Origin: Sulfurovum sp.
GTDB lineage: Bacteria > Campylobacterota > Campylobacteria > Campylobacterales > Sulfurovaceae
Reading direction: 5' to 3'
NCBI GenBank assembly: GCA_020525365.1
Contig: JAIZOF010000001.1
Location: 526,381-590,380 of the forward strand
Length of the DNA: 64,000 nt
Shown here one piece after another: positions 37,685 through 47,599 of this stretch; within the stretch, counting starts at the first letter, position 1; every line of letters begins with the position of its first letter. The translations under genes and the position numbers were made by a program. The notes beneath the pieces are model-generated. The model saw only the letters and a program-made list of their open reading frames with translations, did no database searches and had not been told where the DNA came from.

Positions 37685-38045
37685 GGGGGTGACTTGGTTT
37701 CGACTGGAGTAGTCGGGCTATGTGCATGTCGGACTGGGCAATTCCGTTACGCGGCCCAATGCGAATAAACGCAAACAATACAGATTATCGTCCAGCACGC
37801 AGTAACGTAAGTTACAACCGCTTATGCGGAGGACTGCCCTGCCGGCAGGTGTCGCAACGGACTTTTGGGTATCATTCTGATGACTATGCACCAAGGAAGC
37901 TATGTCTTGGGTGTGAGAATTTTAGCTGGTCTAGCAAGTTTTGGGTGTAGTACAAAGCCAGTTGAGGATATAACAACTAGACTAAGCATGTAGGAGTCAT
38001 GGTTCTGGCTGTTTTAGGACGAGGGGTTCAATTCCCTCACCTCCA
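37685..38045 (+). ncRNA. ssrA: Transfer-messenger RNA (tmRNA), tag frame apparently shifted
   Basis: Rescues stalled ribosomes. The tRNA-like ends are intact: GGGGGTG at the 5' end pairs with CACCTCC near the 3' end, the GACTTGGTTTCGAC opening and the T-arm GGGGTTCAATTCCCT are present, and A73 follows; CCA is not encoded. The tag begins at 37771 with codons for ANNTDYRPA, close to the Helicobacter tag VNNTDYAPAYAKAA. After the PA codons no stop follows in frame until 37948, giving a 59-residue tag. Adding two bases (TA, making a TAC codon) after 37797 would restore RPAYAV-T-stop. The lesion may be real decay or a sequence error. Confidence 0.9.
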
Positions 38046-38480
38046 CAAAACACTAGTATATCTCAAGAAAAATCATATATCAACTTTTATTATTTACTAT
38101 GGAGTATTAATAAAATTTGACACTAACGCTTTTTTATTTTCGTGTAGGGTGGGACATCACTACAGGGGAAGAACTTATGATACCACTGCTTTGCTGTAAG
38201 GAATTAGTGATAGTCAGAAAGATTAAAGTTGTCATTGTCACTAGACCTCTGGTTTCCTCATGGATTTAGACCATGTCCTCCACTATACGAAAGGCGGTTT
38301 TAGCTCAGAAGTCATCGGGGTATGGTTAGCCCTGAGTAGGCACTAGAGTATCTCAGGCTTTGGGCTCAGTATTAGATCAGAGGAAAGAGCTTGTACAGTG
38401 GTGGGGTGGTGGCTGGATGAGCAAACTAAAGATGTATCTTTATAAGATTACAGTTTAATTCTTGTCTTAATATTCTCTTT
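38046..38480. other. Stretch without recognisable genes after ssrA
   Basis: No frame with a credible start or family resemblance was found on either strand. Fragments of coding-like sequence of 40 or so codons can be read on the plus strand (for example around 38150-38260) but are interrupted by stops. This is the near edge of the decayed region. Confidence 0.5.
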
Positions 38481-38489
38481 AGGAATATC

Positions 38490-40260
38490 TAAAAATAGTT
38501 GATTCCTTCTAGTGCATCTATCATTGTTTCAAATTTGAGAATGGTAATTGCATTTAATTTTTTCATTATAGATATAAAACATTCACCTTTTTATGTAGTA
38601 TATGTTTCATTACCTGACGCGTATCCTCCAACTCTTGTTTTGTTTCATTATTTAATGTTAATGGTAAGATATGACCAAATACAGACTTCTTTAATTCTTT
38701 TCAAAATAGTCTAATCTTATGTATTTAATTCTGTTGATTCAGCGAATTTTTCACCTGTTGCAAATCACTACCTTTTAATTCTGTAAGTACAATATCTTTA
38801 ATATCACTTTCACTCTTCACGTAAAAATACAAATATCAGGTCAGTATTTTTATCTTTATCTTTAGATCCAAAATTTTATTATTATATCACTATAGCATAG
38901 TTGTAATCATAAATCTTTCATCAAATAACCATAATTATTATTTTTATATAACTTATCACTATCATTACTTGCATTTTCGTTTGCATAATCTTATTTAACA
39001 GATTATGGTTTCATTTGATTTTTAGTTAACATTTTCGAGATCTGCTTTTAATATCATTAATAATTTTTTTCTCAAGTCAGAAAATATATTCAGCCAACTC
39101 TGTGATTGCTGACATAAGCCTTTCTTCATAATCAGGTTTATTTTATTTTTATATTTCAATATACTCTTTGTCATATTAAATCTCTCTTTTGCCTCTTTAA
39201 TAATCTCTGCACTATTAGCTTTATTAGTACTTTTTTAATATAAGATGTAGATATGGAGCTGATCTTATAAACTTTTAGATTGATTTTCTTTAACTTTTGC
39301 ATCTATGTCGATACCATACTTTTTACAAACACTATCTATTGTTACAAAAGTTTCTATTAATTATTCTCCCAATCAAGTCCATCACTGAAGATTAATATTT
39401 TTATCTTTGATAATAAAGCTATTTGACTATCATCTACATGTTTATCAAAGTATTTAGAACTGACAAAATACAATATTCCTTTATCTTTTGCCGTGATAAG
39501 TTTCAATCTAATGTATCTGCCTTTTACTTCTTTTATCTGCACAATGGCCTTTAATTGAAGAGCACTTTTGCTTATGAAACAGTAAATTTTCGTCATTTCT
39601 CCCACTACCTTGATAGTAAATATTTCCATCCTCAAAACCCTTACCATGTTCTTTTTGCTTCTATTGTCGAGACTAATTTATTGTCAATATATGATCTAAT
39701 CATCACATTTTGTATCATCTACCATGAATTTAAAGGTTTGAGAAAATGCCCAATAATTTCTTTTCTTCCCCTTTAAATCAATATCGTCCTCTTTTACATT
39801 GATAAAATCTACTTTGTTTTTTGAATAAGTGGTTCATTAGGTAATCGTATAGGTTTTAATTATCTCTCTCTATCTATATCGAAATCAAATTCAATGTTTC
39901 CTGTTATTGTAGCTTTAGATTAACTTTCTCACAGTTGTCAAATAGGTAAATCTCTATACCTTTTTGCATCCCAAAGTTTCTTTGTAATCGACAGATAATG
40001 ATTAAAAAGAATCTATATTTTCATTGGTAAACCCATCTCCATTATATAGTACTAAATTTTTTTACTTTTCTTGTTTCTTTTTATAAGATCAACAGGTAAA
40101 AGTTTCAAATATATTTCAATTTCTGTGCATTTGCTTATACTAATGAAAGTTACTTAGCTACTGTAATACTGTTAACTTAATTTTAGATAATCTTTATATT
40201 TGTTTTGTTGTGACTAACTCCTTCCCCTAATCAAATTCATCTTGATTTCTCAAAATTACT
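38490..40260 (-). pseudogene. Decayed GHKL (HSP90/histidine-kinase-like) ATPase gene
   Basis: Read right to left, shifting frames recover pieces in the right order. First come an N-box-like region (around 40150-40190, ending in TEIEIYL), then YNGDGFTNENIDSF and DYKETLGCK (around 39985-40050), which match the ATP-lid region of GHKL proteins, then FDNCEKVNL and FDFDIDRE. A 96-codon open segment lies at 39357-39647, followed by KKYGIDIDAKVKENQ and, near 38640-38820, ESDIKDIVLTELKGSDLQQ. Many stops and frameshifts mean no functional product. The original was perhaps 550-600 residues. The specific subfamily is unknown; some such ATPases are island- or defence-associated, but nothing here proves that. 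Confidence 0.5.
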
Positions 40261-40339
40261 GAAATTTATTAAATATGAGTCCTCTATTCACCTTAAATTT
40301 AAATAAATTAGACCAATTTAGCACAAATCCGCACCCCAA

Positions 40340-40690
40340 AAAAGAAGGCCAAAAATAGAAAACTGAATTTAATGCAACGACAGCATACCTCACCTCCTGC
40401 CAGCTGTTCCTCTACTTGCTCTGGGATTCTTTGAGACCAGATCGGTTTATATCTCTCTTGGCGGTGGCTATCGAGGTTTTGGGTATGAGATGTATTTTCT
40501 GGTACTTAGATCCGCCCTCAAAGACCATCAACTCCAGCATCAAGTGGTTGTGAGTACTTGGTTTGACAGTGTTTAATGAATACGCTCACTATCCTGAAAT
40601 TGACTTTCTGTAGCTCTGTTTATCATGTCAGTATCTTGAGACTGTCCACTCTGTTGCTCTCTAAATTTTGTTATACACAAACTTTTGCTA
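40340..40690. other. Unassigned coding-like remnant
   Basis: A plus-strand frame around 40430-40563 reads FETRSVYISLGGGYRGFGYE and continues to WFDSV before a stop. It is coding-like but short, without a start or a recognised family. Probably another gene fragment. Confidence 0.3.
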
Positions 40691-41780
40691 CAAGTAAAAA
40701 CTGTAGTTTATTTCATTCATTAGGATTAAAGCAAGTAAGATACTTCATCATTCTTATTAACAGCATAACTTTAGGAGGCTGTCAAGTAGCTTATTACAAA
40801 GGGTACAAGTGTACCACAAAACAATCACAATCCAATTAGCCCCATGATTGTATCAGTCTAGGTTGAAAACGAGCATAGATGTTGGTGGGTAAAAAACAAA
40901 TTCTGGACGCATTGCGATACAAAAATCACATGATGATGGCATCAACGTGCCAGCTATTTTTAAAGAACGTGGGTTTGGTCATGTCAGAATACGCCTATCA
41001 GAAAATATTTTAGATAACTCCTGCCGATATTACCGGCAAAGCACTTATGCAGGAGTTGATTGATGTGGTTGATGATTGTGTTGAAGCTGGTTTAATCCCT
41101 ATTATTGCCTATCAGGCAAGATTTTAAACTAAATCCAGCGATGATAATACTCTATCTGATGTTATCGAATGGTGGGCTACAGTAGCTGAACGCTTTAAAA
41201 CTATCCTTACGTTGTAGCTTATGACCTCATTATTGAAACGACTGAAGAGATTAAAAATCATAACGACAGGCTCAGTTTGCTATATCAGAGGCAACCCAAA
41301 AGAATACATCAGAATTGATACAGAAGAATTGTAATTGTGCACCCAATAATATCTCAGAATTGCTTTACAAGTTAAAGACCTAATTGTACCACAACCAGCG
41401 TTATGATGGTTGAATAGCATTTTTATGCAGCAGGACCGTAAAGAACCAACCCCAAAAAACTTTGGACAATCGGTACAGAGGCAGAAAAAGAGACATTTCA
41501 AACATCATAACAGCAAAAATGGTCTGATGACAGTACAATACCGGTTTGGTAGGAGCATGGAGAGCCAGCCGTTACACCAAAAATAGTACTGAAACTCTTT
41601 TATGATGGTGCTCACGGTGGTGAGTAGATACAATGTTACAGAACATAGAGTTGAAATAGCAGACCACATCAGCAAGCACTTCTAATCTCAGAACATTCCA
41701 TATGCAGTTAACTCAGATACCAAATTTTTCAACAGAGACACCAATAGGTGGTAATGCATCCAATGAACAATGTTGGACGC
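40690..41780 (+). pseudogene. Decayed glycoside hydrolase family 5 (cellulase-like) gene
   Basis: Frame-shifting translation gives a co-linear series: a lipoprotein-like N terminus with LGGC (around 40765-40795), HDDGINVPAIFKERGFGHVR (around 40933-40992), DVVDDCVEAGLIPIIAYQA (around 41062-41119), SDVIEWWATVAERFK, YVVAYDLIIETTEEIKN with a candidate acid/base glutamate, WHFYAAGP-like sequence near 41420, KLWTIGTEAEKETFQTS, and YAVNSD near 41700. This order is that of GH5 endoglucanases. At least five frame changes or stops are visible, so it is non-functional. Confidence 0.6.
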
Positions 41781-41789
41781 AATGCTGCA

Positions 41790-42850
41790 ACGTAATCACA
41801 AGCCTATCTCTGCTGCTCGTATGTTTCCCTCTTGTGGAACTTATCATTTACTTCTTTGTCTACACACTATATACACACAAAATCAGTATATTCAAGAAAA
41901 ACTAGAAAGGATAAGATGAAACACCATATCTATTTTTGGTGAAACAGTAGAGGTATGATATACCGTACTTAATACGAACATGAGCAAGAGCAGGTAGAGG
42001 ATCCTGCACCTGCTACATTTTCATTTTTAAATGCCTATTTGACCCATGATTTTTTCTTTACAAAAAATATTTATTACATTTTTATATTGGAATTTTTTAT
42101 GCTGGATATAAACCCAAAAGTATGCACCTACGCTTATATTGGGTAAGGTTTTTTGTGAAAATCAGATTCCTGCCAAGTATGTAGGTGCCCCACAAAAAGA
42201 TTTGCATAGCTCATTAGGTTTGTACTTTCTGTTAATGATATTTTTATTATTGTGTTTTGAGATTATGACCCACCTATTAAGGTATTACGCCTTACATGCA
42301 TAGCATTACTTTTAATTAAACAGCTTTTGGCATCTGTCTAGGGTGGTGTCTCATTTACCATAAGGTATATTACAAAGTCCAAGTATTGTCTGGCAATGCA
42401 TGTGAAATACAAAAGCATGACATACAACAGATATCAAAAAGTCAATGGATAATTATTGTGTTATTTTTGATAGGGTAGCCACTATATGGCTTTTATTAGA
42501 TAAAATTGACCATAACCACTCAAAATACTATGAAATTAATGCTCTGCTGAAATGCAGGAGTAGTATGTTAAGGTAAAAGTATGGTTGATTGCATCAGCCA
42601 TCTAACCTTGCCTCTATACCTCTTACGCCTTCTTAATTTAAGCCTGGTTGGGTGGTTGTGGGTGAATTAGGATGACAATAGTTTTATCTCCCTATGATGC
42701 CAGAGAGAACAACAGCCTCCCCACTCCTTTATTTTGTAGCTTACGGCTAAATGCCCAGTAGTGGTCATGTACACCTTGACATAAAAATGTTAAAACAGTA
42801 GAAATATCATCAGGCTATGAGGCGTCTTTACTTTTTCTATGTTTCATTTA
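41790..42850. other. Gene-poor stretch with unreadable remnants
   Basis: No credible gene on either strand. Hydrophobic coding-like pieces occur on the plus strand around 42030-42480 (for example near 42220-42300), interrupted by many stops. Nothing assignable. Confidence 0.5.
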
Positions 42851-43323
42851 AATCATCAATCTTGGTAACTTCTACCATACATCCTACTTATGTGCAGCAA
42901 TTTCGAAACTGAACCTCTTAAAATCAGTGAATTGCGGGTTTGAATGGAAGGAATATCATAGTTCCAGCAGGCCTTATCTTCGATGGATACATTGGCATGA
43001 TCAAATGACAATTTATCATTATTTAAAATATTTCTTAAACAAGGCGCTTGAATGGTCACAGATATTAATTACTCTGATTTGCTTGGCGTTGTTAAGCTCT
43101 TTTGTGCCATGCTGGTTGTAGAGTCCATTGTAAATATCATAGATGGCTGCTCTTCATCCATTGTACAGAACAATGGCCACATCCAGAGCTCTTGGCCGAT
43201 GTCTGGAGCTTTCAGAGGTAGTGGCTCAATTGCCTTTTTATTTTATCTGGTATTCCTGATGTTCACCAGCAAACATGAGAGAGCAGTTGCTAGAAGTATA
43301 AATGTTATAGTTTGTTTTTTCAT
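42850..43323 (-). pseudogene. Decayed gene for an exported protein
   Basis: On the minus strand AAGGAT is followed by ATG at 43323 and a good signal peptide (MKKQTITFILLATALSCLLV). An in-frame stop comes soon after. Coding-like sequence resumes and includes an open stretch at 42856-43059. No family recognised. Confidence 0.4.
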
Positions 43324-43520
43324 TATAGAAATCCTTATTTTAATACCATATCTTATAATTTATTTTTAAATAGGATACTAGAATTTCCTTTAAACTAAAA
43401 TAAATTTACCTTTTATCTAAACTATTATTATAAATTCAGTTTAATTTTATGAATTGTTGTGCTATACTTTGAGTAGACTGACTATTGGGTCGGTACTAAA
43501 ATTTTTAATAGGGGTTAATT

Positions 43521-44015
43521 ATGACTAATAATATGAGACGTGGATTTACAATGATTGAACTGGTTTTTGTTATTGTAATTATTGGTATTTTAGCAGCGGT
43601 AGCTATTCCAAAACTAGCACAAAACAGAGATGATGCTGCAGCATCGGTGTGTGTATCAGATGTTGGAAATATTATCTCAGGTGCTACAGTGAGATATACA
43701 AAAGAGGGCTTTGCAGGCTTCCGTACTGTACAAATTCAAGATATATTCAATGGGAATATGGCTGTACAAAATAACACTAGTGGTGTGGTAGAACTTGCAA
43801 CAGACCCAGTGAGAGCTGGCATTACCTATAATTGTGAAGGTGGACAGGCAGTCGCTATTACTTTTGCACAAGATGCAAATAATCCAGAGATTTACCAGAT
43901 GACTCTTAGTACAGCAGGTGCAAGTACAACAATTCCAACTGCCATTAAAGCAGCTAGGTTGATAGCAAAAGCAAATGGTTTTGAAGGACAGACTTCAAAA
44001 ACAATTGATATGTAA
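43521..44015 (+). CDS. Type IV pilin-like (prepilin-type) protein
   Basis: A 164-residue prepilin with leader MTNNMRRG, cleavage before FTMIELVFVIVIIGILAAVA, and E5 of the mature protein present. After the N-terminal helix comes a globular domain of about 110 residues with two cysteines (C39 and C104) that could form a disulfide. Start follows AGGGG at six bases. It is intact although it sits in a decayed region. A likely substrate of the MSHA-type machinery at 60-64 kb, inferred. Confidence 0.88.
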   Translation: MTNNMRRGFTMIELVFVIVIIGILAAVAIPKLAQNRDDAAASVCVSDVGNIISGATVRYTKEGFAGFRTVQIQDIFNGNMAVQNNTSGVVELATDPVRAGITYNCEGGQAVAITFAQDANNPEIYQMTLSTAGASTTIPTAIKAARLIAKANGFEGQTSKTIDM

Positions 44016-44039
44016 TTTTACAACAGATTGATTGAAGCA

Positions 44040-44068
44040 GATAAACTAGGGTTTATTCCCGGTTTATC
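44040..44068 (+). terminator. Hairpin between the two pilin-like genes
   Basis: GATAAAC and GTTTATC form a 7-bp stem with an inner GGG/CCC pairing around TTTATT. It lies 25 bases after the first pilin stop. No immediate T-run, so it may reduce read-through or stabilise the upstream mRNA. Confidence 0.4.
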
Positions 44069-44197
44069 AATGATGTGAAGCGTGGTTATTTTTTTGATTG
44101 TTCAAATGAAAAATAAGAAGAGTAACCAACATGTTGCATAGAGATTATTGTTTATGTGTGAAGAGTAAGGTGTGGTAAATTATTAAGGGGTAGATTG

Positions 44198-44695
44198 ATG
44201 AAATTAAGAGATGCATTTACAGCATTGGAGTTAGTGTTTATTATTGTGATTATCGGCATACTCGCATCTGTTGCAATTCCAAAGTTTTCTGGTACACGCA
44301 ATGATGCAGTGATAAGTAAAGCAAAAGGTACTATTGGATCTGTCAGAAGTGCTGTTGCAATGGAGAGGCAAAAGCGTATTTTGAAGGGAAATTTTACTAC
44401 AATAAAGAGATTAAGTTCTTCATCGAGCTATGGTAGTCCAATATTTGATGCATTTGATGGTAATACATCAAAGCCAGTACTTGCCTATCCTCCAATATCT
44501 TGTGCAAATAGCACTTCACAAGAGTGCTGGAAAGAGACTCGTGTGGGACAAGGTACCAGCAGTGATCCAAGTACCTATACTTTCTATATGCCTGTATCGG
44601 GAGTGGGTGTTGTTTTTGCACTGGAAAATAATAGATTTGATTGTGATGAACTCAATAGTACATATGGGAATGACTGTAAAAAATTAACACACTAG
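44198..44695 (+). CDS. Type IV pilin-like protein with Ala before the cleavage site
   Basis: A 165-residue prepilin. Leader MKLRDA is cut before FTALELVFIIVIIGILASVA; the residue at -1 is Ala rather than the usual Gly, which some prepilin peptidases accept. Mature E5 is kept. The globular part has four cysteines (near residues 109, 116, 151 and 160), likely two disulfides. Start ATG at 44198 follows AAGGGG. Paired with the preceding pilin gene but separated by a hairpin. Confidence 0.85.
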   Translation: MKLRDAFTALELVFIIVIIGILASVAIPKFSGTRNDAVISKAKGTIGSVRSAVAMERQKRILKGNFTTIKRLSSSSSYGSPIFDAFDGNTSKPVLAYPPISCANSTSQECWKETRVGQGTSSDPSTYTFYMPVSGVGVVFALENNRFDCDELNSTYGNDCKKLTH

Positions 44696-44734
44696 GTTTT
44701 TCTTATTTCCCTATCAATATAAATAAGTTAAAAA

Positions 44735-45650
44735 GATAGCTTGGCATACTTTGGCATCATCTCATCTTTAGCATGTGTGCCTCTGGGTCCGGCGGACTCA
44801 ATAGCGTGTGCGCCAGCATAATGGTTCCACCTGGTGTTTCTTAACATGCGCTCATACCTACCATGATTCTCCAGCAATATCAATACGTCCTATTCCATGT
44901 TTTTTTTACTTAAAATTGTATTGCAAGTGTTTCAAGAATAGTTGCTGGACTCAGCTCTTTACCATTAATTGCCTAGGATCACCATGTTTAGTAACGGTAA
45001 TATACTCTGGTTTTATCTGTTGCCTCTTCGGAAACAGACCAAAGCCACATATCCTCTTCAAGGTTCATTGTATGGATTCTCTAGCCCTCTCACCCTCATG
45101 AGATGTGCAGAAGATTTGCATCATTTGAATAAGGCTTTGGTTTACCGCGTAGTATCAATACCATGGTTTTAGCATACTCAAGTAACTTAGTGCGAGAATT
45201 AAGATCCCACTCTCTCATGGTGCAATAACTGCTATGTCTGGGTCAAGTTACAGAATTATCCAAGTTCAAAGCTGTGCCTGATCGTTCCCTTTTCCTGTTG
45301 CCCCAAGAGCAGCATCTGCACCTGTCTGTATTTTAATTTCAATCTGCTTCTTGGCATGAGTGGGCGTGCGATAGAGGTGCCAAGCAGGTACTCTCCTTCA
45401 TGGTGCGTTGGCTCAGAAACATTGGAGAAAAACAAAGTCTTTAACAAACTCTTCCTGTGGATGAGACAAGGCTGTTCTTAGAAACTGTACCCATGTAAGT
45501 GCTTTCTGGCGTGCAGGCTCTACCTCTTCGCTGCTTATTAGGGTCTGCAGTGTACCACTTGCATGAGCTGTTGTCCTGTAGCCACTTGAGAATAATACTG
45601 GTATCAAGCCCACCAAGGGCAGCCAATACCATGTCTCTCTTTGCCATCAT
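44735..45650 (-). pseudogene. Decayed partial copy of argG (inverted)
   Basis: Reading the minus strand from ATG at 45650 gives MMAKRD, then [15 protein letters not shown], and further on [10 protein letters not shown], all matching the intact argG at 52624. Lineup continues with many small insertions and deletions to 44735, corresponding to about base 53580. The last 290 or so bases of argG are absent. The pyrophosphatase motif SGGLDTS has become LGGLDTS and the frame is repeatedly lost, so no enzyme can be made. Confidence 0.9.
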
Positions 45651-45789
45651 TACAGTATTAAAATAATATTGTTGCGATTTTATCACAATCTTGGTTAATG
45701 CTTACACGCCCTCAAGAGAGTCTAGCAATATATCATATCACCAAAGCGGGTTTTAATCTTTTTTGTGTAAATCAAAGGATACTTTATTT

Positions 45790-46065
45790 TAAAGGGATTT
45801 TGTGCAGGAATAAGGAGCAGTCATTTTTCAGCACTACCTCTTTGCAAGATTTTTCCTCAACGAGTACACAGCTGTGTGCCTCTGCCTCGTCAAAACGGTA
45901 CAGACATCAAATTAAAAGGTCATTCCTGTATGGTATGAGTGAGTGGCTGTGATTCATCATTATGGCAATGATCTTAAAGGCCATTGCGGTATTACCCAAA
46001 TTCTTGAGTGGCGAACCAAACTGGTGGCCGAGGTTGTTCCGCATGAAAAACTTCCTACCATTAAG
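45790..46065 (+). pseudogene. Decayed 5' fragment of the pgbA-like gene (inverted copy)
   Basis: The plus strand here matches the minus-strand 5' part of the gene at 51775-52464. LPLCKIFPQ-like sequence is followed by HHYGNDLK-type bases (GATTCATCATTATGGCAATG) and ends at CTTCCTACCATTAAG (46051-46065), equal to bases 52186-52200 reversed. The start codon region is scrambled. It is one continuous inverted block with the argG copy. Confidence 0.85.
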
Positions 46066-46433
46066 TGATACAGACAGCTGACCCATCGCAGTTTGAGCCT
46101 TACTTAGATAACTATGAGGCATTTTTAAAAGATGAGATGCTCTTTTTGGAGATTGCCCAGTATCCACCTTTCTTTTCATTGGCACGTATTCTCATTGCCA
46201 ATAAGGATGAGAGCAGGGCAGGGAAAATAACACTTGATACTGTCACAAGGCTTGAACAGTTTGATGGCATAGAGATTGTTGGGCATGGCAAGGCACCCAT
46301 AGAACGAATTGCCAACAAGTATCGGTTTCAGATATTGTTGCGGGCAAAAAATCGTACACCTCTGCTTCAGGCACTACATTCGGTTAATTGTCGTGAAATA
46401 GAAATTGATATGGACCCAGTTGAATTTTTGTAA
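46065..46433 (+). pseudogene. C-terminal stump of primosomal helicase PriA
   Basis: An open frame of about 122 codons reads VIQTADPSQFEPYL, AQYPPFFSLARILIANK, GHGKAPIERIANKYRFQILL and ends EIDMDPVEFL, the recognisable C-terminal domain of PriA (about 600-700 residues when complete). The match begins exactly where the inverted argG/pgbA-like copy ends, so the 5' three quarters were lost or moved at that junction. The stump itself has no frameshift. Whether a complete priA exists elsewhere cannot be seen. Confidence 0.85.
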
Positions 46434-46537
46434 GAGTATTGAGTATGACTATAAGCGATTGCCCTGTGGGTTAATGGTTTTTTAGATAGAATGAGACATA
46501 ATAAATATATGGGAATATTCACCTTATAGGGATGATT

Positions 46538-47599
46538 ATGAAAGAACGCTACCCCACTAAAAAAATCTATGTCGGAGATGTTGCTGTTGGTGGTGATGCC
46601 CCTATCTCTGTGCAGTCGATGACCTATTCCGATACGTATAATGTAACCAAAACAGTTGAACAGATTAATCGGTTACATTTTGCAGGAGCGGATATGGTGC
46701 GTGTAGCGGTACCAGAGATGAAAGATGCATTGGCACTTAAGGTGATTAAAGAGCAGGTATCATTACCTCTAATTGCCGATATTCATTTTAACTATAAGCT
46801 TGCACTTGAAGCAGCCAAGTGGGTTGATTGCATCCGATTTAACCCAGGGAATATTGGAGAGAAAGGGCGCATTAAAGAGATTGTCAAGGCATGTCAAGAG
46901 CGCAACCTTCCTATTCGTATAGGGGTTAATGCTGGAAGTCTTGAGAAAGAGTTTGAAGAACGTTATGGTGCAACGGCAGAAGGTATGGTTGCTTCTGCAG
47001 AGTATAATATTAAGTTTCTTGAAGATCTTGGGTTTACTGATATTAAAGTTTCACTCAAAGCATCTGATGTAGACAGAACAGTTAAAGCCTACCGTATGCT
47101 TAGACCAAAAAATAACTACCCTTTTCATCTTGGTGTAACTGAAGCGGGAACAATCTTTCATGCAACAATTAAATCTTCTATTGGGTTAGGTACACTGTTA
47201 CTTGATGGTATTGGCGATACATTGCGTGTTTCTATGACGGGGGAACTTGAAGAGGAGATTAAAGTTGGCAAAGCAATTCTCAAAGATAGTGGCCGCATAC
47301 AAGAGGGAATTAACATTATCTCCTGCCCTACCTGTGGACGTATTGAAGCAGATTTGGTATCTGCTGTAGCAGAGGTAGAAGAGCGTACTGCACATATTAA
47401 AACACCCATGGATGTTTCGGTTATGGGTTGCGTAGTTAATGCTATTGGTGAAGCCAAACATGCTGATGTTGCCATTGCTTACGGTAAGGGAGCTGGGCTT
47501 GTGATGGTTCAAGGAGAAGTGATAGCAAGACTACCAGAGAGTAGGTTAGTAGATAGGTTTGTAGAAGAAGTTGAGAAGTTTGCCAAGGAGAATGCATAG
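46538..47599 (+). CDS. ispG: 4-hydroxy-3-methylbut-2-en-1-yl diphosphate synthase IspG
   Basis: Fe-S enzyme of the MEP isoprenoid pathway. About 353 residues. The TIM-barrel part begins [20 protein letters not shown], and the cluster cysteines are seen in ISCPTCGR and SVMGCVVN with the conserved glutamate in [13 protein letters not shown] at 46538, six bases after AGGG, is preferred to the ATG at 46532. It is adjacent to dnaB with no intergenic space. Confidence 0.95.
   Translation: MKERYPTKKIYVGDVAVGGDAPISVQSMTYSDTYNVTKTVEQINRLHFAGADMVRVAVPEMKDALALKVIKEQVSLPLIADIHFNYKLALEAAKWVDCIRFNPGNIGEKGRIKEIVKACQERNLPIRIGVNAGSLEKEFEERYGATAEGMVASAEYNIKFLEDLGFTDIKVSLKASDVDRTVKAYRMLRPKNNYPFHLGVTEAGTIFHATIKSSIGLGTLLLDGIGDTLRVSMTGELEEEIKVGKAILKDSGRIQEGINIISCPTCGRIEADLVSAVAEVEERTAHIKTPMDVSVMGCVVNAIGEAKHADVAIAYGKGAGLVMVQGEVIARLPESRLVDRFVEEVEKFAKENA

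Noticed and set aside
37720-37950. 76-codon ORF across ssrA
   Set aside because: It lies wholly within the tmRNA; its frame is the tag frame extended by an apparent two-base loss, not a separate gene.
39357-39647. 96-codon ORF on the minus strand
   Set aside because: Has no credible ribosome site or independent family match and sits co-linear with other pieces of the decayed GHKL ATPase, so it is treated as a fragment.
43052-43369. 105-codon plus-strand ORF with hydrophobic end
   Set aside because: The opposite strand has a better start, ribosome site and signal peptide; the hydrophobicity here is the mirror of that signal sequence.
45256-45686. Three short minus-strand ORFs
   Set aside because: All align with the intact argG in shifting frames; they are debris of the inverted argG copy, not small genes.
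38038-46433. Possible island attachment sites (repeat of the ssrA 3' end)
   Set aside because: I looked for a second copy of GGTTCAATTCCCTCACC up to ispG and did not see one, and no integrase gene is present.
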